Origin: Plantactinospora sp. KBS50
GTDB taxonomy: Bacteria; Actinomycetota; Actinomycetes; Mycobacteriales; Micromonosporaceae
Reading direction: 5' to 3'
DNA: 64,000 nucleotides
NCBI RefSeq assembly: GCF_002285795.1
Contig: NZ_CP022961.1
Span: forward strand, 496,001 to 560,000
Each line of letters begins with the position of its first letter. Position 1 is the first letter of the stretch. Position numbers and translations under genes: made by a program. The notes under the pieces are model-generated. The model was not told the origin of the DNA. It did not search any database and worked only from the letters and a program-made list of their open reading frames with translations. This document shows, piece after piece, positions 1 through 9,916 of the stretch.

Positions 1-22
1 TGAACGTCCCGGAGGAGGACCC

Positions 23-379
23 ATGGAGCTTTCGCTGGCGACCCGCACCGTCGCCGACCACACGGTGCTGGAGGTCGGTGGCGAGGTCGACGTCTACACC
101 GCGCCGCGGCTGCGTGAACGACTCATCGAGTTGATCGACGGCGGGGCGCGGAACGTGATCGTCGACCTGGGGCGGGTGGACTTCCTGGACTCCACCGGCC
201 TCGGCGTTCTGGTCGGCGCGCTCAAACGACTGCGCGCGGTACGCGGAACGTTCGGCCTGGTCTGCGACAAGGAACCACTGCTCAAGATCTTCCGGATCAC
301 CGCGCTGGATCAGGTGTTTCCGCTGCACCCGACGGTCGACGCCGCGATCGCGGCCGACTCGTCCGGTCCCGACGCGTGA
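23..379 (+). CDS. STAS-domain anti-sigma factor antagonist
   Basis: 118-residue single STAS domain of the SpoIIAA/RsbV type. Such proteins bind an anti-sigma kinase and free the sigma factor; phosphorylation of a conserved Ser switches them off. That Ser is visible as S57 in [17 protein letters not shown] strong GGAGGAGG ribosome site precedes the ATG by about 5 nt. The stop codon overlaps the next gene (TGATG), which encodes the matching ATPase-fold protein, so the two are translationally coupled and probably form a partner-switching pair. The sigma factor controlled is not in the window. Confidence 0.9.
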   Translation: MELSLATRTVADHTVLEVGGEVDVYTAPRLRERLIELIDGGARNVIVDLGRVDFLDSTGLGVLVGALKRLRAVRGTFGLVCDKEPLLKIFRITALDQVFPLHPTVDAAIAADSSGPDA

Positions 380-813
380 TGTCGACGGTCCGCCTCTCCT
401 TCTCACCCGCTCCGGTGCACGTCCGCACGGCCCGCCTCGTCGGGGTGGCCGTCGCCCGCCGGGCCGGGGTGGCGGAGGAGTTGCTGGACGAGGTCCGGCT
501 GGCGATCGGGGAGGCCTGCACGCGGGCCGTCGCGCTGCACCGCCAGTACGAGCTTTCCGACCTGGTGCTGATGGAGATGGCCGACCAGGGCAGCTACACC
601 GTGCGGGTGATCGACCGGGCACCGGTCGAGGCCGGCCTCGGACTGGCCGCACTGCCCCCGGACGAACTGGCCGACGAGGCGCTCACCGACGAGGCGCTCA
701 CCACCGGGGTGGGATTCGCCCTGCTCGCCGGGTTCGTGGAGGACCTTCAGGTGCGGCCGGTGGACGAGGGGATCGGGACCGAGGTCCGGATGGTCTGGCC
801 GATCGGCCGCTAG
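379..813 (+). CDS. RsbW/SpoIIAB-like anti-sigma ATPase-fold protein (degenerate)
   Basis: 144 residues of the HATPase_c_2 anti-sigma type, coupled to the STAS gene by a TGATG overlap; a GTG at 376 is an alternative start. The N-box region reads RLAIGEACTRAVALH. The Asn that normally binds Mg-ATP (EAC-x-NA) is Arg here, and the DxGxG box after VIDRAP is poorly kept. I infer it may bind its partner without being an efficient kinase. The family assignment rests on the E-A-C-T box, the late G-F-A-L-L segment and the STAS partner. Confidence 0.75.
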   Translation: MSTVRLSFSPAPVHVRTARLVGVAVARRAGVAEELLDEVRLAIGEACTRAVALHRQYELSDLVLMEMADQGSYTVRVIDRAPVEAGLGLAALPPDELADEALTDEALTTGVGFALLAGFVEDLQVRPVDEGIGTEVRMVWPIGR

Positions 814-1065
814 CCCCTCCGGCTCTGGCTGGCCGCGGCCCACCGGGGCTGGGCTGCGGCGGTGTGCCGCGGACAATGATGAAGATCATCAGCTGTTGGT
901 GGCCCTCGGTGTGAGTTCCGACACGGCGGCCGACTAGAGTACCCGGGGTGATCAGCAAAAGCCCTGGTCCCGCCGGATGCGGGAGCGGGTCGCTGCTCCC
1001 TGCGTAGTGAGGCCGGGCCGGTTCGTCCGCGGTCCGGCACGACTGTTCGGTACAGGAGGACATAG

Positions 1066-3432
1066 ATGTCCGGGACCTTGGTCGCCGCGGATGGCGGCTT
1101 GTCCCTCACCGGCGCGAACCTGTCGTACGCCATCATCGCCGCGGTCATCGCGCTGGTGGCGCTCGGCTTCGCCGCCGCTCTCTCCAGGGCGGTGCTGGCG
1201 GCCGGTAAGGGAACCACGCGGATGCAGGAGATCTCCGGGGCGGTCCAGGAGGGCGCCTCGGCCTACCTGCTCCGCCAGTTCAGAACCCTCGCCATTTTCG
1301 TCGTGATCGCGGTCGTACTGCTCTTCCTGCTGCCGGTGCACGACACCGCCGGCAGCGAGACCTGGGTCAAGATCGGCCGCTCGCTGTTCTTCGTGGTCGG
1401 CGCGGTGTTCAGCGCCACCATCGGCGGCGCCGGCATGGCCCTGGCGACCCGGGCCAACCTGCGGGTCGCGGCGGCCGCGCGGGAGGCGACCGGCGGCCGG
1501 GAAGCGGCCATGAAGGTGGCCTTCCGGACCGGCGGCGTGGTCGGGTTCCTCACCGTCGGGCTCGGCCTGTTCGGCGCCGCCCTGGTGGTCGTCATCTTCA
1601 AGGGTGACGCGCCGACGGTGCTGGAGGGCTTCGGCTTCGGCGCCGCGCTGCTGGCCATGTTCATGCGGGTCGGCGGCGGCATCTTCACCAAGGCCGCGGA
1701 CGTGGGCGCCGACCTGGTCGGCAAGGTCGAGCAGGGCATCCCCGAGGACGACCCGCGCAACGCCGCCACCATCGCCGACAACGTGGGCGACAACGTGGGC
1801 GACTGCGCCGGCATGGCGGCCGACCTGTTCGAGTCGTACGCCGTGACGCTGGTCGCCGCGCTCATCCTGGGCCGCGCCGCCTTCGGCGAGCACGGTCTGG
1901 TCTTCCCCCTGATCGTCTCCGGCATCGGCGCCGTGATCGCGATCATCGGTGTCTTCATCACCCGGCTGCGTCCCGGCGACCGGTCCGGGCTGACCGCCAT
2001 CAACCGGGCGTTCTACATCTCGGCGCTGATCTCGGCGGTCCTGGTCGCCATCGCGACCTGGCTCTACCTGCCGGACAGCTTCGCCGGCTTCACCGGCGCA
2101 AGTGTGCAGGCCGACCGCGACCCCCGACTGGTGGCGATCGGCGCCGTGGTGATCGGCATCGTGCTGGCCGCCGCCATCCAGGCGCTGACCGGGTACTTCA
2201 CCGAGACCAACCGGCGTCCCGTGCAGGACATCGGCAAGACCTCGCTGACCGGCCCGGCCACGGTGATCCTCTCCGGGATCAGCATCGGGCTGGAGTCGGC
2301 CGTCTACTCGGCGCTGCTGATCGGCGCCGGCGTCTTCGGCGCCTTCCTGCTGGGTGGCAGCTCCATCACGCTGTCGCTGTTCGCCGTCGCGCTGGCCGGC
2401 ACCGGCCTGCTGACCACGGTCGGCGTGATCGTCGCCATGGACACCTTCGGGCCGATCTCCGACAACGCTCAGGGCGTGGCCGAGATGTCCGGCGAGATCG
2501 ACGAGGCGGGCGCCCGTACGCTCACCGAGCTGGACGCCGTCGGCAACACCACCAAGGCGATCACCAAGGGCATCGCGATCGCCACGGCGGTGCTGGCCGC
2601 CACCGCGCTGTTCGGCTCGTACACCGACACGCTCGGCACTTCGTACCTGGACGCGGGCATCGCGCCGGACCGGGTGGGTGCGCAGATCCTGGACGCGCTG
2701 AACGTGGCCAACCCGCGCAACCTGGTCGGCCTGATCATCGGCGCCGCGGTGGTGTTCCTCTTCTCCGGTCTGGCCATCAACGCGGTGTCCCGGTCCGCCG
2801 GCGCCGTGGTGATGGAGGTCCGGCGGCAGTTCCGGGACCTGCCCGGCATCATGGACGGCAGCCAGCGCCCCGAGTACGGCAAGGTGGTCGACATCTGCAC
2901 CCGGGACGCGCAGCGCGAGCTGCTGACTCCCGGCCTGCTGGCCATCATGGCCCCGATCGCGGTCGGCTTCGGCCTCGGCCCCGGCGCGCTGGCCTCGTAC
3001 CTGGCCGGTGCGATCGGTGCCGGCACGCTGATGGCGGTCTTCCTGGCCAACTCCGGTGGCGCCTGGGACAACGCCAAGAAGCTGGTGGAGGACGGCGCGT
3101 ACGGCGGCAAGGGTTCGGACTCGCACGCGGCGACGGTCATCGGTGACACGGTCGGCGACCCGTTCAAGGACACCGCCGGTCCGGCCATCAACCCGCTGAT
3201 CAAGGTGATGAACCTGGTGTCGCTGCTGATCGCCCCGGCGGTCGTGGCCTGGAGCATCGGCAACGACAAGAACACCCCGCTGCGGCTGAGCATCGCGATC
3301 ATCGCGGCGTTGGTGATCGTGGTGGCCGTGGTGTTCAGCAAGCGCAAGCCGATCGCCATGACCGACGCGGACGCCGGCGGCGGCTCCTCCGCCGGCGGCG
3401 CCGACCGGGAGTCCGAGCCGGTCAACGTCTGA
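1066..3432 (+). CDS. hppA: membrane-bound proton-translocating pyrophosphatase
   Basis: 788-residue multi-spanning H+-PPase that hydrolyses cytoplasmic pyrophosphate and pumps protons out. The substrate-binding signature is clear: DVGADLVGKVEQGIPEDDPR, then DNVGDNVGD and a C-terminal DTVGDPFKDTAGPA. The subclass-determining position reads GNTTKA with Lys (about residue 497) rather than Ala. In this family that marks the K+-independent form. An AGGAGGA ribosome site lies 6 nt before the ATG. The gene is monocistronic, with a strong hairpin terminator 28 bp downstream. Length is normal for actinobacteria, with a short Gly/Ser tail. Confidence 0.97.
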   Translation: MSGTLVAADGGLSLTGANLSYAIIAAVIALVALGFAAALSRAVLAAGKGTTRMQEISGAVQEGASAYLLRQFRTLAIFVVIAVVLLFLLPVHDTAGSETWVKIGRSLFFVVGAVFSATIGGAGMALATRANLRVAAAAREATGGREAAMKVAFRTGGVVGFLTVGLGLFGAALVVVIFKGDAPTVLEGFGFGAALLAMFMRVGGGIFTKAADVGADLVGKVEQGIPEDDPRNAATIADNVGDNVGDCAGMAADLFESYAVTLVAALILGRAAFGEHGLVFPLIVSGIGAVIAIIGVFITRLRPGDRSGLTAINRAFYISALISAVLVAIATWLYLPDSFAGFTGASVQADRDPRLVAIGAVVIGIVLAAAIQALTGYFTETNRRPVQDIGKTSLTGPATVILSGISIGLESAVYSALLIGAGVFGAFLLGGSSITLSLFAVALAGTGLLTTVGVIVAMDTFGPISDNAQGVAEMSGEIDEAGARTLTELDAVGNTTKAITKGIAIATAVLAATALFGSYTDTLGTSYLDAGIAPDRVGAQILDALNVANPRNLVGLIIGAAVVFLFSGLAINAVSRSAGAVVMEVRRQFRDLPGIMDGSQRPEYGKVVDICTRDAQRELLTPGLLAIMAPIAVGFGLGPGALASYLAGAIGAGTLMAVFLANSGGAWDNAKKLVEDGAYGGKGSDSHAATVIGDTVGDPFKDTAGPAINPLIKVMNLVSLLIAPAVVAWSIGNDKNTPLRLSIAIIAALVIVVAVVFSKRKPIAMTDADAGGGSSAGGADRESEPVNV

Positions 3433-3460
3433 CCCCCGGGGTTCCCGAGGTTGTCCGGAA

Positions 3461-3498
3461 GGGCCTCCCGCTATCCGAAAATCGGTGGCGGGAGGCCC
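3461..3498 (+). terminator. hairpin terminator of hppA
   Basis: Perfect 11-bp inverted repeat, GGGCCTCCCGC (3461-3471) and GCGGGAGGCCC (3488-3498), with a 16-nt loop and a short T-containing tail. It lies between hppA and the lipoprotein gene. Confidence 0.8.
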
Positions 3499-3524
3499 TT
3501 CCTGTCAGGCGTACGCTGCAACGC

Positions 3525-4064
3525 ATGCGTACGCTCCGCGCCGCCGCGTTCCGTCTGGTGGCGGTGCTGCTGCCGGTTGTCCTCGTGCTCGGCGCGTGCG
3601 GATCCGGACCCACCGCGCAGGTCTGGGCGGCGACGGTCTGCCAGGCCCTGACGCCGTGGCGCACCGAGATCAACAAGTTGACCAGCGTCACCCAGCAGCA
3701 GATGACGGCGAAGACGACTCCCGCGCAGGCGAAGGAGAACCTGGTGCGGCTCTTGGGCGGTGCCGAGGAGGCCACCGAGACGGCGCGCAAGAAGATCGAC
3801 GACGCCGGCGTACCCGACGCCGAGCAGGGCGAGAGCGTGGCGCACGGCTTCGTCGCCTCGCTGGCCGCGGTGCGGGACGCGTACGGGCGCGCCCGGGAGG
3901 CCATCGAGGCCCTGCCCATCGACCAGCCGGACGTCTTCTACGACGGGGTGCAGACCATCGTGGAACGGCTGGCCACCGAGTACCGGGCCAGCTCGGTGGA
4001 GACCACCAAGCTCAACTCGAAAGAGCTGGAGCGGGCCTTCGACGAGGTTCCGGAGTGTCGCTGA
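3525..4064 (+). CDS. putative lipoprotein
   Basis: 179 residues. A basic N-terminus (MRTLRAAAFR) and hydrophobic stretch end in a lipobox, VLVLGAC, then GSG, so lipidation at Cys about residue 25 and surface anchoring are expected. The rest is hydrophilic and helical, without a family I recognise. Its 3' end overlaps the next gene by 10 bp, suggesting co-transcription. Function unknown. Confidence 0.8.
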   Translation: MRTLRAAAFRLVAVLLPVVLVLGACGSGPTAQVWAATVCQALTPWRTEINKLTSVTQQQMTAKTTPAQAKENLVRLLGGAEEATETARKKIDDAGVPDAEQGESVAHGFVASLAAVRDAYGRAREAIEALPIDQPDVFYDGVQTIVERLATEYRASSVETTKLNSKELERAFDEVPECR

Positions 4065-4840
4065 GCCCGCCGTCCGAGCCCGCCGAGCCGGCGCTGTTCG
4101 CGGTCGATCCGCCGCCGGCCGGCAGCGGCACGCCCGAGCGGCGCGGCGCCCGCCGGTCCGCCGGCGCCGCCGACCGGGACGGTACGGCCGGTCGCGGTGG
4201 CGAGTCCGGTCGGCGGGGTGGTGAGCACGGGCGGCGGGGTGGCGGGTCCGGGCGGGACGGCCAGCCGTCGTTGTTCGGCGTCGCCGCGGTCGAACCGTCG
4301 ACAGCGGACCTGGCCGGCCTGCTCGCCGGGCCGGGTCAGCTCGACCGGATGGGCGGCACGGTCCGGGTCTCGGTCGTGGTGGACGACCCGTGGCGGGTGC
4401 ACGTGCTGGTCGCCGAGCTGGATCGACGCGGCCTGGCCGCGAGCTGGACGGCCAGAGTGGACCAGCGGTACGGCGTGCGCACCTCGTACACGGTGGGCCT
4501 GGTCGCGCTCGGGCGGGCCTGGCTGGACGAGGGAACCAAACGACCACCGTCCGGGTTCCATCTCGACGGGCCGCGGCTGCGGCTCTGGGCGGCCGCCGCC
4601 GGCGTCCCGGACGAGAACGGGTTCGTGTTGCGGCTCGGCCCGGCCGATGCGGCGTGCTGGCCGGCGGCGGGCGGTGCGCTGGCCGCGGTGGGGCTGGTGG
4701 CCGAGCTGGTGTCGCCGGCCGACGGCGGACCGGCGTACCGGATCGGTGCCGGCCGCGGGACGGCCCGGCTGGCCGAGTTGGTCGGTGACCGGCCGGCCGC
4801 CGCGCCGCCCGGCCGCTGGCCGGGCGACCACCCGGGCTGA
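4055..4840 (+). CDS. conserved hypothetical protein upstream of topA
   Basis: About 261 residues from a GTG at 4055 that overlaps the lipoprotein stop codon. The open frame extends upstream to 3485, but that part is a shadow of the lipoprotein gene. Residues 1-80 are low-complexity (Gly/Arg/Ser rich, disordered). The remaining domain (from SLFGVAAVEPSTADLAGLL) looks globular, with a beta-rich middle (RVSVVVDDPWRVHVLVAELD). I do not recognise a family. An orthologue beside topA in related genomes would confirm it as a real gene. Confidence 0.7.
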   Translation: MSLSPPSEPAEPALFAVDPPPAGSGTPERRGARRSAGAADRDGTAGRGGESGRRGGEHGRRGGGSGRDGQPSLFGVAAVEPSTADLAGLLAGPGQLDRMGGTVRVSVVVDDPWRVHVLVAELDRRGLAASWTARVDQRYGVRTSYTVGLVALGRAWLDEGTKRPPSGFHLDGPRLRLWAAAAGVPDENGFVLRLGPADAACWPAAGGALAAVGLVAELVSPADGGPAYRIGAGRGTARLAELVGDRPAAAPPGRWPGDHPG

Positions 4841-5424
4841 CCGGCCGCGCCGGCCGACCCCACCGGGCGGGCGGGCTCGTGCCGGGCTCGTGCCGGACGG
4901 GCGGCCGGGCTCGTGCCGGCCGGGCGGGCGGGCTCGTGCCGGCCGGGCGGGCGGTGCGCTGGCCGCGGCGCGACTCGCCGGGCGATTCGCCGGGCGACCC
5001 GCCGGGCCGGCACGGTCACTCGGTGCCGGTTCGCGAGTACGGTGGGTGAGAGGTACGCCACCCTCCCGGCAATCCTGCGTGTTTGAGGGTAAAAAGCCAC
5101 ATATTTTCGCGTCATCGGGCTGATCCGGTGACGCGTCGGTACATTGATCCGCTCGGTCTGCCGCGCCAACCGGCATCGGCGGTGTACGGTGTCGCCGTTC
5201 GGCACCGTTCCACTACGTGGTGCGGTCGGCCCGTCGGCGTCGCTGCTCAGAGGTGTCCTTACCGGGCCGAGCAACCGGGGCCTCGGGAAGCGCGTTACGT
5301 TGGAAGCTCAGTCGCCCGCTGCGCTCGCAAGGAGCCCGGCCAGGGCGACCGGCGTCCGGGCGACGGGGCGACCAGGGCGGTCCGCCGGGCAGCACCACAC
5401 CATGAGTTGAGGTCGGGGAGAAAC
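4841..5424. repeat. intergenic region with GC-rich tandem repeats upstream of topA
   Basis: A 584-bp gap. Positions about 4,865-4,960 hold several degenerate copies of GGGCTCGTGCCGG separated by CCGGGCGGGC blocks. The rest (5,000-5,424) is presumably the topA leader and promoter. An open frame in the topA register runs back to 5083, but its composition is not protein-like. Confidence 0.6.
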
Positions 5425-8382
5425 GTGCCGAGCAGCGCCAGGAGCAACCGTCTGGTCATCGTCGAGTCACCGGCGAAGGCCAAGACGATCTCGGGCTATC
5501 TCGGCCCGGGCTACGTCGTCGAGGCCAGTTTCGGGCACGTCCGTGACCTGCCCCGCAACGCCGCCGAGGTGCCGTCGGGCTACGAGGACAAGCCGTGGGC
5601 CCGACTCGGCGTGGACGTGGACAACGGCTTCGCGGCGCTCTACGTGGTCTCGCCGGACCGGCGCAAGCAGATCACCAAGCTGCGTTCGCTGGTGAAGGAG
5701 GTCGACGAGGTCTTCCTCGCCACCGATGAGGACCGCGAGGGCGAGGCGATCGCCTGGCACCTGGTGGAGACGCTCAAGCCCAAGGTGCCGGTGCGGCGGA
5801 TGGTCTTCCACGAGATCACCCGGCCGGCCATCCAGGCCGCGGTGGCCAACCCGCGGGAGATCGACCGCGACCTGGTGGACGCGCAGGAGGCGCGCCGGAT
5901 CCTGGACCGGCTGTACGGCTACGAGGTGTCGCCGGTGCTGTGGCGCAAGGTGCGCAGCGGCCTGTCGGCCGGCCGGGTCCAGTCGGTGGCCACCCGGATC
6001 GTGGTCGAGCGCGAGCGGCAGCGGATGGCTTTCCGCAGCGCCGAGTACTGGGACATCCTGGCGACCCTGGCCGTGCGGGAGGCCGGCGAGGGTCCGCGTA
6101 CCTTCGGCGCGACCCTGGTGGCGCTGAACGGCGACCGCATCGCCACCGGCAAGGACTTCGAGCCGACCACCGGGCGGGTCCGTCCCGGCGCGGGCGTCAC
6201 CCACCTCGACGAGGCGGGTGCGCGCGGCCTGGCGGCGCGGCTGGACGGGCGGCCGTTCACGGTCACCCGGGTGGAGGAGAAGCCGTACCGGCGCCGGCCG
6301 TACGCGCCGTTCATCACCTCGACGCTCCAGCAGGAGGCGGCCCGCAAGCTGCGGTTCTCCTCGCAACAGACGATGCGCACGGCGCAGCGGCTCTACGAGA
6401 ACGGCTACATCACCTACATGCGGACCGACTCGGTCAACCTGTCCGAGACCGCCATCGCGGCGGCTCGCCGGCAGATCGCCGAGCTGTACGGGGACCGCAG
6501 CGTGCCGCCGGAGCCGCGCCGGTACACCGGCAAGGTCAAGAACGCCCAGGAGGCGCACGAGGCGATCCGCCCGGCCGGGGACAACTTCCGCACCCCGGGT
6601 GACGTGGCCAAGGAGCTGCCGGCCGAGGAGTACCGGCTCTACGAGCTGATCTGGCGGCGCACGATCGCCTCGCAGATGACCGACGCGGTCGGCTCCAGCG
6701 TCTCGGTGCGGATCCGGGCGGTCTCCAGCGCGAGCGAGGAGGTCGACTTCGCGGCCACCGGCAAGACGATCACCGACCCGGGCTTCCTGCGCGCGTACGT
6801 CGAGTCCAGCGACGACGAGAACGCGGAGGCGGAGGACGCCGAGCGGCGGTTGCCGACCCTGGTGAAGGACCAGCCGCTGTCCGCTCAGGAACTGGCGGCG
6901 CAGGGCCACCACACCCAACCACCGTCCCGGTACACCGAGGCGTCGCTGGTGAAGGCCCTTGAGGAGCTGGGCATCGGCCGCCCGTCGACGTACGCCTCGA
7001 TCATGCAGACGATCCAGGACCGCGGCTACGTCAGCAAGCGCGGACAGGCGTTGATCCCGTCGTTCCTGGCGTTCGCCGTGGTCGGGCTGCTGGAGCGGCA
7101 CTACCCGCGGCTGATCGACTACAACTTCACCGCCAGCATGGAGAACGAGCTGGACGAGATCGCCGGCGGCGAGCACGCCGCGGTCGACTTCCTGACCTCG
7201 TTCTACTTCGGCGAGTCCCGCGGCGGGGTCGGTGACGCCGAGATCGCCCGGTCCGGCGGTCTGAAGAAGATGGTCACGGAGAACCTGAGCGAGATCGACG
7301 CGCGCAGCGTGAACTCGATCCCGCTGTTCACCGACGACGAGGGTCGACAGGTGGTGGTGCGGGTCGGCCGGTACGGGCCGTACCTGCAGCGCATCCCGGC
7401 CGGCGGTGCGGCACCGGCTGCCGGCGCACCGGCGAATGGTGCAGCGGCGGATGGCGCACCGACGGCTGGTGCACCGGTCGAGGCCGACGGGGAGGGCGGC
7501 GCGCCCGAGGACCGGGTCACGATTCCGGAGGGGCTGGCGCCGGACGAGCTGACCCCGGAGAAGGTCGCCGAGTTGTTCCTCGGCGGCGGTGGCGAGCGGA
7601 AGCTCGGTGAGCACCCGGACACCGGGGAGCCGATCCTGCTCAAGTCCGGCCGGTTCGGCCCGTACGTCTCCACCGGGGAGCGCAACGCCTCGCTGCTGCG
7701 CAGCCAGTCGCCGGATTCGCTGAGCCTGGCCGACGCGCTGCGGCTGCTCTCGCTGCCCCGGCTGGTGGGCCGGGACGCCGAGGGCAACGAGATCCTGGCC
7801 GCCAACGGCCGGTACGGGCCGTACGTGAAGCGCGGTGAGGACTTCCGCTCGCTGGACAGCGAGGACAAGCTGTTCACCGTCACCCTGGACGAGGCTCTCG
7901 CGCTGCTCGCGGCGCCGAAGACCCGCCAGCGCCGGGCCGCGGCCCCGCCGCTGCGGGAGATGGGCCCCGACCCGCTGACCGAGAAGCCGCTGGTGATCAA
8001 GGATGGCCGGTTCGGGCCGTACGTGACCGACGGCGAGACCAACGCCTCGCTGCGTCGCGGGCAGACGCCGGAGGCGCTGACCATCGAGGAAGCCTCGGAG
8101 ATGCTGGCGGAGAAGCGGGCCAAGGGTCCGGCGCCCCGCAAGAAGGCGGCCAAGAAGGCGGCGCCGAAGAAGGCCGCGGCCACGAAGTCGACCGCCAAGA
8201 AGACGGCGGAGAAGACGACCACGGCCACCAAGGCGACCGCGGCCAAGACGACCGCGGCCAAGACGACCGCGGCGAAGAAGACCGCCACCAAGACCACCGC
8301 GGCGAAGAAGACCACCGCGGCCAAGAAGGCGGCCCCGAAGAAGGCGACCCCGGCGAAGAGCACGGCCCGCCCGGCCGAGTAG
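5425..8382 (+). CDS. topA: DNA topoisomerase I (type IA)
   Basis: 985 residues from a GTG at 5425, preceded by GGGGAG. It relaxes negatively supercoiled DNA. The N-terminal TOPRIM domain starts LVIVESPAKAKTISGYLG and carries the acidic TDEDREGEAIAWHL motif. The catalytic Tyr lies in GYITYMRTDSVN. Instead of zinc ribbons the C-terminus has the actinobacterial repeats (GRFGPYV or GRYGPYV, at least four copies) and a final Lys/Ala/Thr-rich basic tail of about 85 residues, which in mycobacterial TopA aids processivity. I chose this start because homology begins at PSSARSNRLVIVESPAKAK. Confidence 0.97.
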   Translation: MPSSARSNRLVIVESPAKAKTISGYLGPGYVVEASFGHVRDLPRNAAEVPSGYEDKPWARLGVDVDNGFAALYVVSPDRRKQITKLRSLVKEVDEVFLATDEDREGEAIAWHLVETLKPKVPVRRMVFHEITRPAIQAAVANPREIDRDLVDAQEARRILDRLYGYEVSPVLWRKVRSGLSAGRVQSVATRIVVERERQRMAFRSAEYWDILATLAVREAGEGPRTFGATLVALNGDRIATGKDFEPTTGRVRPGAGVTHLDEAGARGLAARLDGRPFTVTRVEEKPYRRRPYAPFITSTLQQEAARKLRFSSQQTMRTAQRLYENGYITYMRTDSVNLSETAIAAARRQIAELYGDRSVPPEPRRYTGKVKNAQEAHEAIRPAGDNFRTPGDVAKELPAEEYRLYELIWRRTIASQMTDAVGSSVSVRIRAVSSASEEVDFAATGKTITDPGFLRAYVESSDDENAEAEDAERRLPTLVKDQPLSAQELAAQGHHTQPPSRYTEASLVKALEELGIGRPSTYASIMQTIQDRGYVSKRGQALIPSFLAFAVVGLLERHYPRLIDYNFTASMENELDEIAGGEHAAVDFLTSFYFGESRGGVGDAEIARSGGLKKMVTENLSEIDARSVNSIPLFTDDEGRQVVVRVGRYGPYLQRIPAGGAAPAAGAPANGAAADGAPTAGAPVEADGEGGAPEDRVTIPEGLAPDELTPEKVAELFLGGGGERKLGEHPDTGEPILLKSGRFGPYVSTGERNASLLRSQSPDSLSLADALRLLSLPRLVGRDAEGNEILAANGRYGPYVKRGEDFRSLDSEDKLFTVTLDEALALLAAPKTRQRRAAAPPLREMGPDPLTEKPLVIKDGRFGPYVTDGETNASLRRGQTPEALTIEEASEMLAEKRAKGPAPRKKAAKKAAPKKAAATKSTAKKTAEKTTTATKATAAKTTAAKTTAAKKTATKTTAAKKTTAAKKAAPKKATPAKSTARPAE

Positions 8383-8388
8383 CCGCGG

Positions 8389-9717
8389 TCAGGGGCCGAG
8401 CACCCGTTCCAGGTACGCGTTGCCGAACACCCGGTCCGGGTCCAGCCGGTCGCGGACCGCCAGGAAGTCGTCGAACCGGGGGTACGCCGGGCGCAGGCTC
8501 GCCGCGTCCCGGTAGTTCAGCTTTCCCCAGTGCGGCCGGCCACCCAGGTCGGCGGCGGCCCGCTCGAAGGCCCGGAAGTACGGCTCGTACGGCGTCCCGA
8601 CGTACTGGTGCACGGCCAGGTACGCCGACTCGCGGCCGTGGCCGTGCGACAGCCAGATGTCGTCCGCGGCGGTGAAGCGCACCTCCACCGGGAACAGCAC
8701 CCGCAACGGCAGGTCGTCGACGATCCGGCGCAGCGCGGCCAGCGCCTCCGGCAGGGCGGCGCGGGGCAGCCCGTACTCCATCTCGACGAACCGGACCCGG
8801 CGCGGGGTGCAGAAGACCCGGTCGGACCGGCCGGTGTAGGTGCGGGCGGTGAGCGCCCGCGCGGAGACCGCGCTGATCGTGGGCACCAGACCCGGGATCC
8901 GGCGGCCGAGCCGGCAGGCGCCGGCAAAGACGGTGTTGGACAGGAACTCGTCGTCCAGCCAGCCGCGCAGCCGGGGCAGCGGCCGGTCGTCGGCGGGTAC
9001 CCGGTTGTTGGTCTTGACCTGCACGCGGTCGGTGTAGGGGAACCAGTAGAACTCGGCGTGGTCGTTCCCGCCGACCAGTTCCGGCAGCCCGGCCAGCACG
9101 TCGGCCAGCGCCGCGGGCCGCTCGTGCGCGCGCAGGAAGAAGGCGTCCACGCAGCGCAGCGTCACCTCGACGACCACGCCGAGCGCGCCCAGCCCGACCC
9201 GGGCGGCGTGGAACACCTCCGGTTGCCCGGTCGCGGAACAGTGCAGCGTTTCGCCGGTGCCGGTGACCAGGGTGAGCGCCTCGACGAAGGTGGACAGGCA
9301 GCCGTACGCCGCGCCCGTGCCGTGCGTGCCGGTGGCCAGCGCCCCGGCCACGGTCTGCGCGTCGATGTCGCCGAGGTTGGGCAGCGCCAGGCCGTGCGCG
9401 GCGAGCAGGCCGTTCAGCTCCCGCAGGGTCAGCGCGGCCGGCACGGTGACCAACCGTTGGTCCCGGTCCACCCGGATCCCACCGCCCGGCACCGCCAGCT
9501 CCAACCGGTCACCGTCCGGCTGTGCGATAGCGGTGAACGAGTGACCGCTGCCGGTAACCTTGAGCCGCCGTCCGGCCGCCCGGGCGGCCCGCACCGCGGC
9601 GACCACCTCGTCGGTCTCCGTGGCCCGCGTGACGGCGCCGGTCGCGGTCTGGTTGCCGGCCCAGTTGGTCCAGCGCGTGGCCGCTCCGGCAGCCACCGGA
9701 AGTGGTGATTCCGGCAT
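8389..9717 (-). CDS. FAD-linked sugar-1,4-lactone oxidase (D-arabinono/L-gulono type)
   Basis: 442 residues. The FAD-binding PCMH domain (about 15-190) contains GSGHSF, where His59 is the position that binds FAD covalently in relatives. The C-terminal ALO domain carries HWGK and ends DPDRVFGNAYLERVL. Relatives oxidise aldonolactones such as L-gulono-1,4-lactone. The start at 9717 is set by GGGAGG about 8 nt upstream on the minus strand; the open frame runs 57 codons further without a ribosome site. It faces a TetR regulator divergently, and a DSD1-like PLP enzyme lies beyond it. Confidence 0.9.
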   Translation of the reverse strand: MPESPLPVAAGAATRWTNWAGNQTATGAVTRATETDEVVAAVRAARAAGRRLKVTGSGHSFTAIAQPDGDRLELAVPGGGIRVDRDQRLVTVPAALTLRELNGLLAAHGLALPNLGDIDAQTVAGALATGTHGTGAAYGCLSTFVEALTLVTGTGETLHCSATGQPEVFHAARVGLGALGVVVEVTLRCVDAFFLRAHERPAALADVLAGLPELVGGNDHAEFYWFPYTDRVQVKTNNRVPADDRPLPRLRGWLDDEFLSNTVFAGACRLGRRIPGLVPTISAVSARALTARTYTGRSDRVFCTPRRVRFVEMEYGLPRAALPEALAALRRIVDDLPLRVLFPVEVRFTAADDIWLSHGHGRESAYLAVHQYVGTPYEPYFRAFERAAADLGGRPHWGKLNYRDAASLRPAYPRFDDFLAVRDRLDPDRVFGNAYLERVLGP

Positions 9718-9916
9718 GCGAGCCTCCCGTCGGTCGGTGAACCGGCCCGGTCGATTCGGTGCTGGCTCGTGAGAATTACTCATATCAGTATCTCTACCTG
9801 CGGGTAAACATCGTGTACCGGACTTGCTCGTTAAGCCAGGTAACGTTTCGAACTCGCTGCGGCTCGGGTCGGCTCCCGCGCCGCGCAAACATTCCGCCGA
9901 AAGGGTGTGGCGACGA

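Noticed and set aside
952-3126. A 724-codon open frame antisense to hppA
   Set aside because: It mirrors the conserved pyrophosphatase gene and has a His/Gln/Asp/Arg-rich composition typical of the antisense frames of GC-rich genes.
5083-5424. N-terminal extension of TopA
   Set aside because: In frame but compositionally random. Homology and a ribosome site both point to the GTG at 5425.
5467-7614. A 715-codon open frame antisense to topA
   Set aside because: Same reason: topA motifs are unambiguous on the plus strand, and the antisense product has no recognisable domain.
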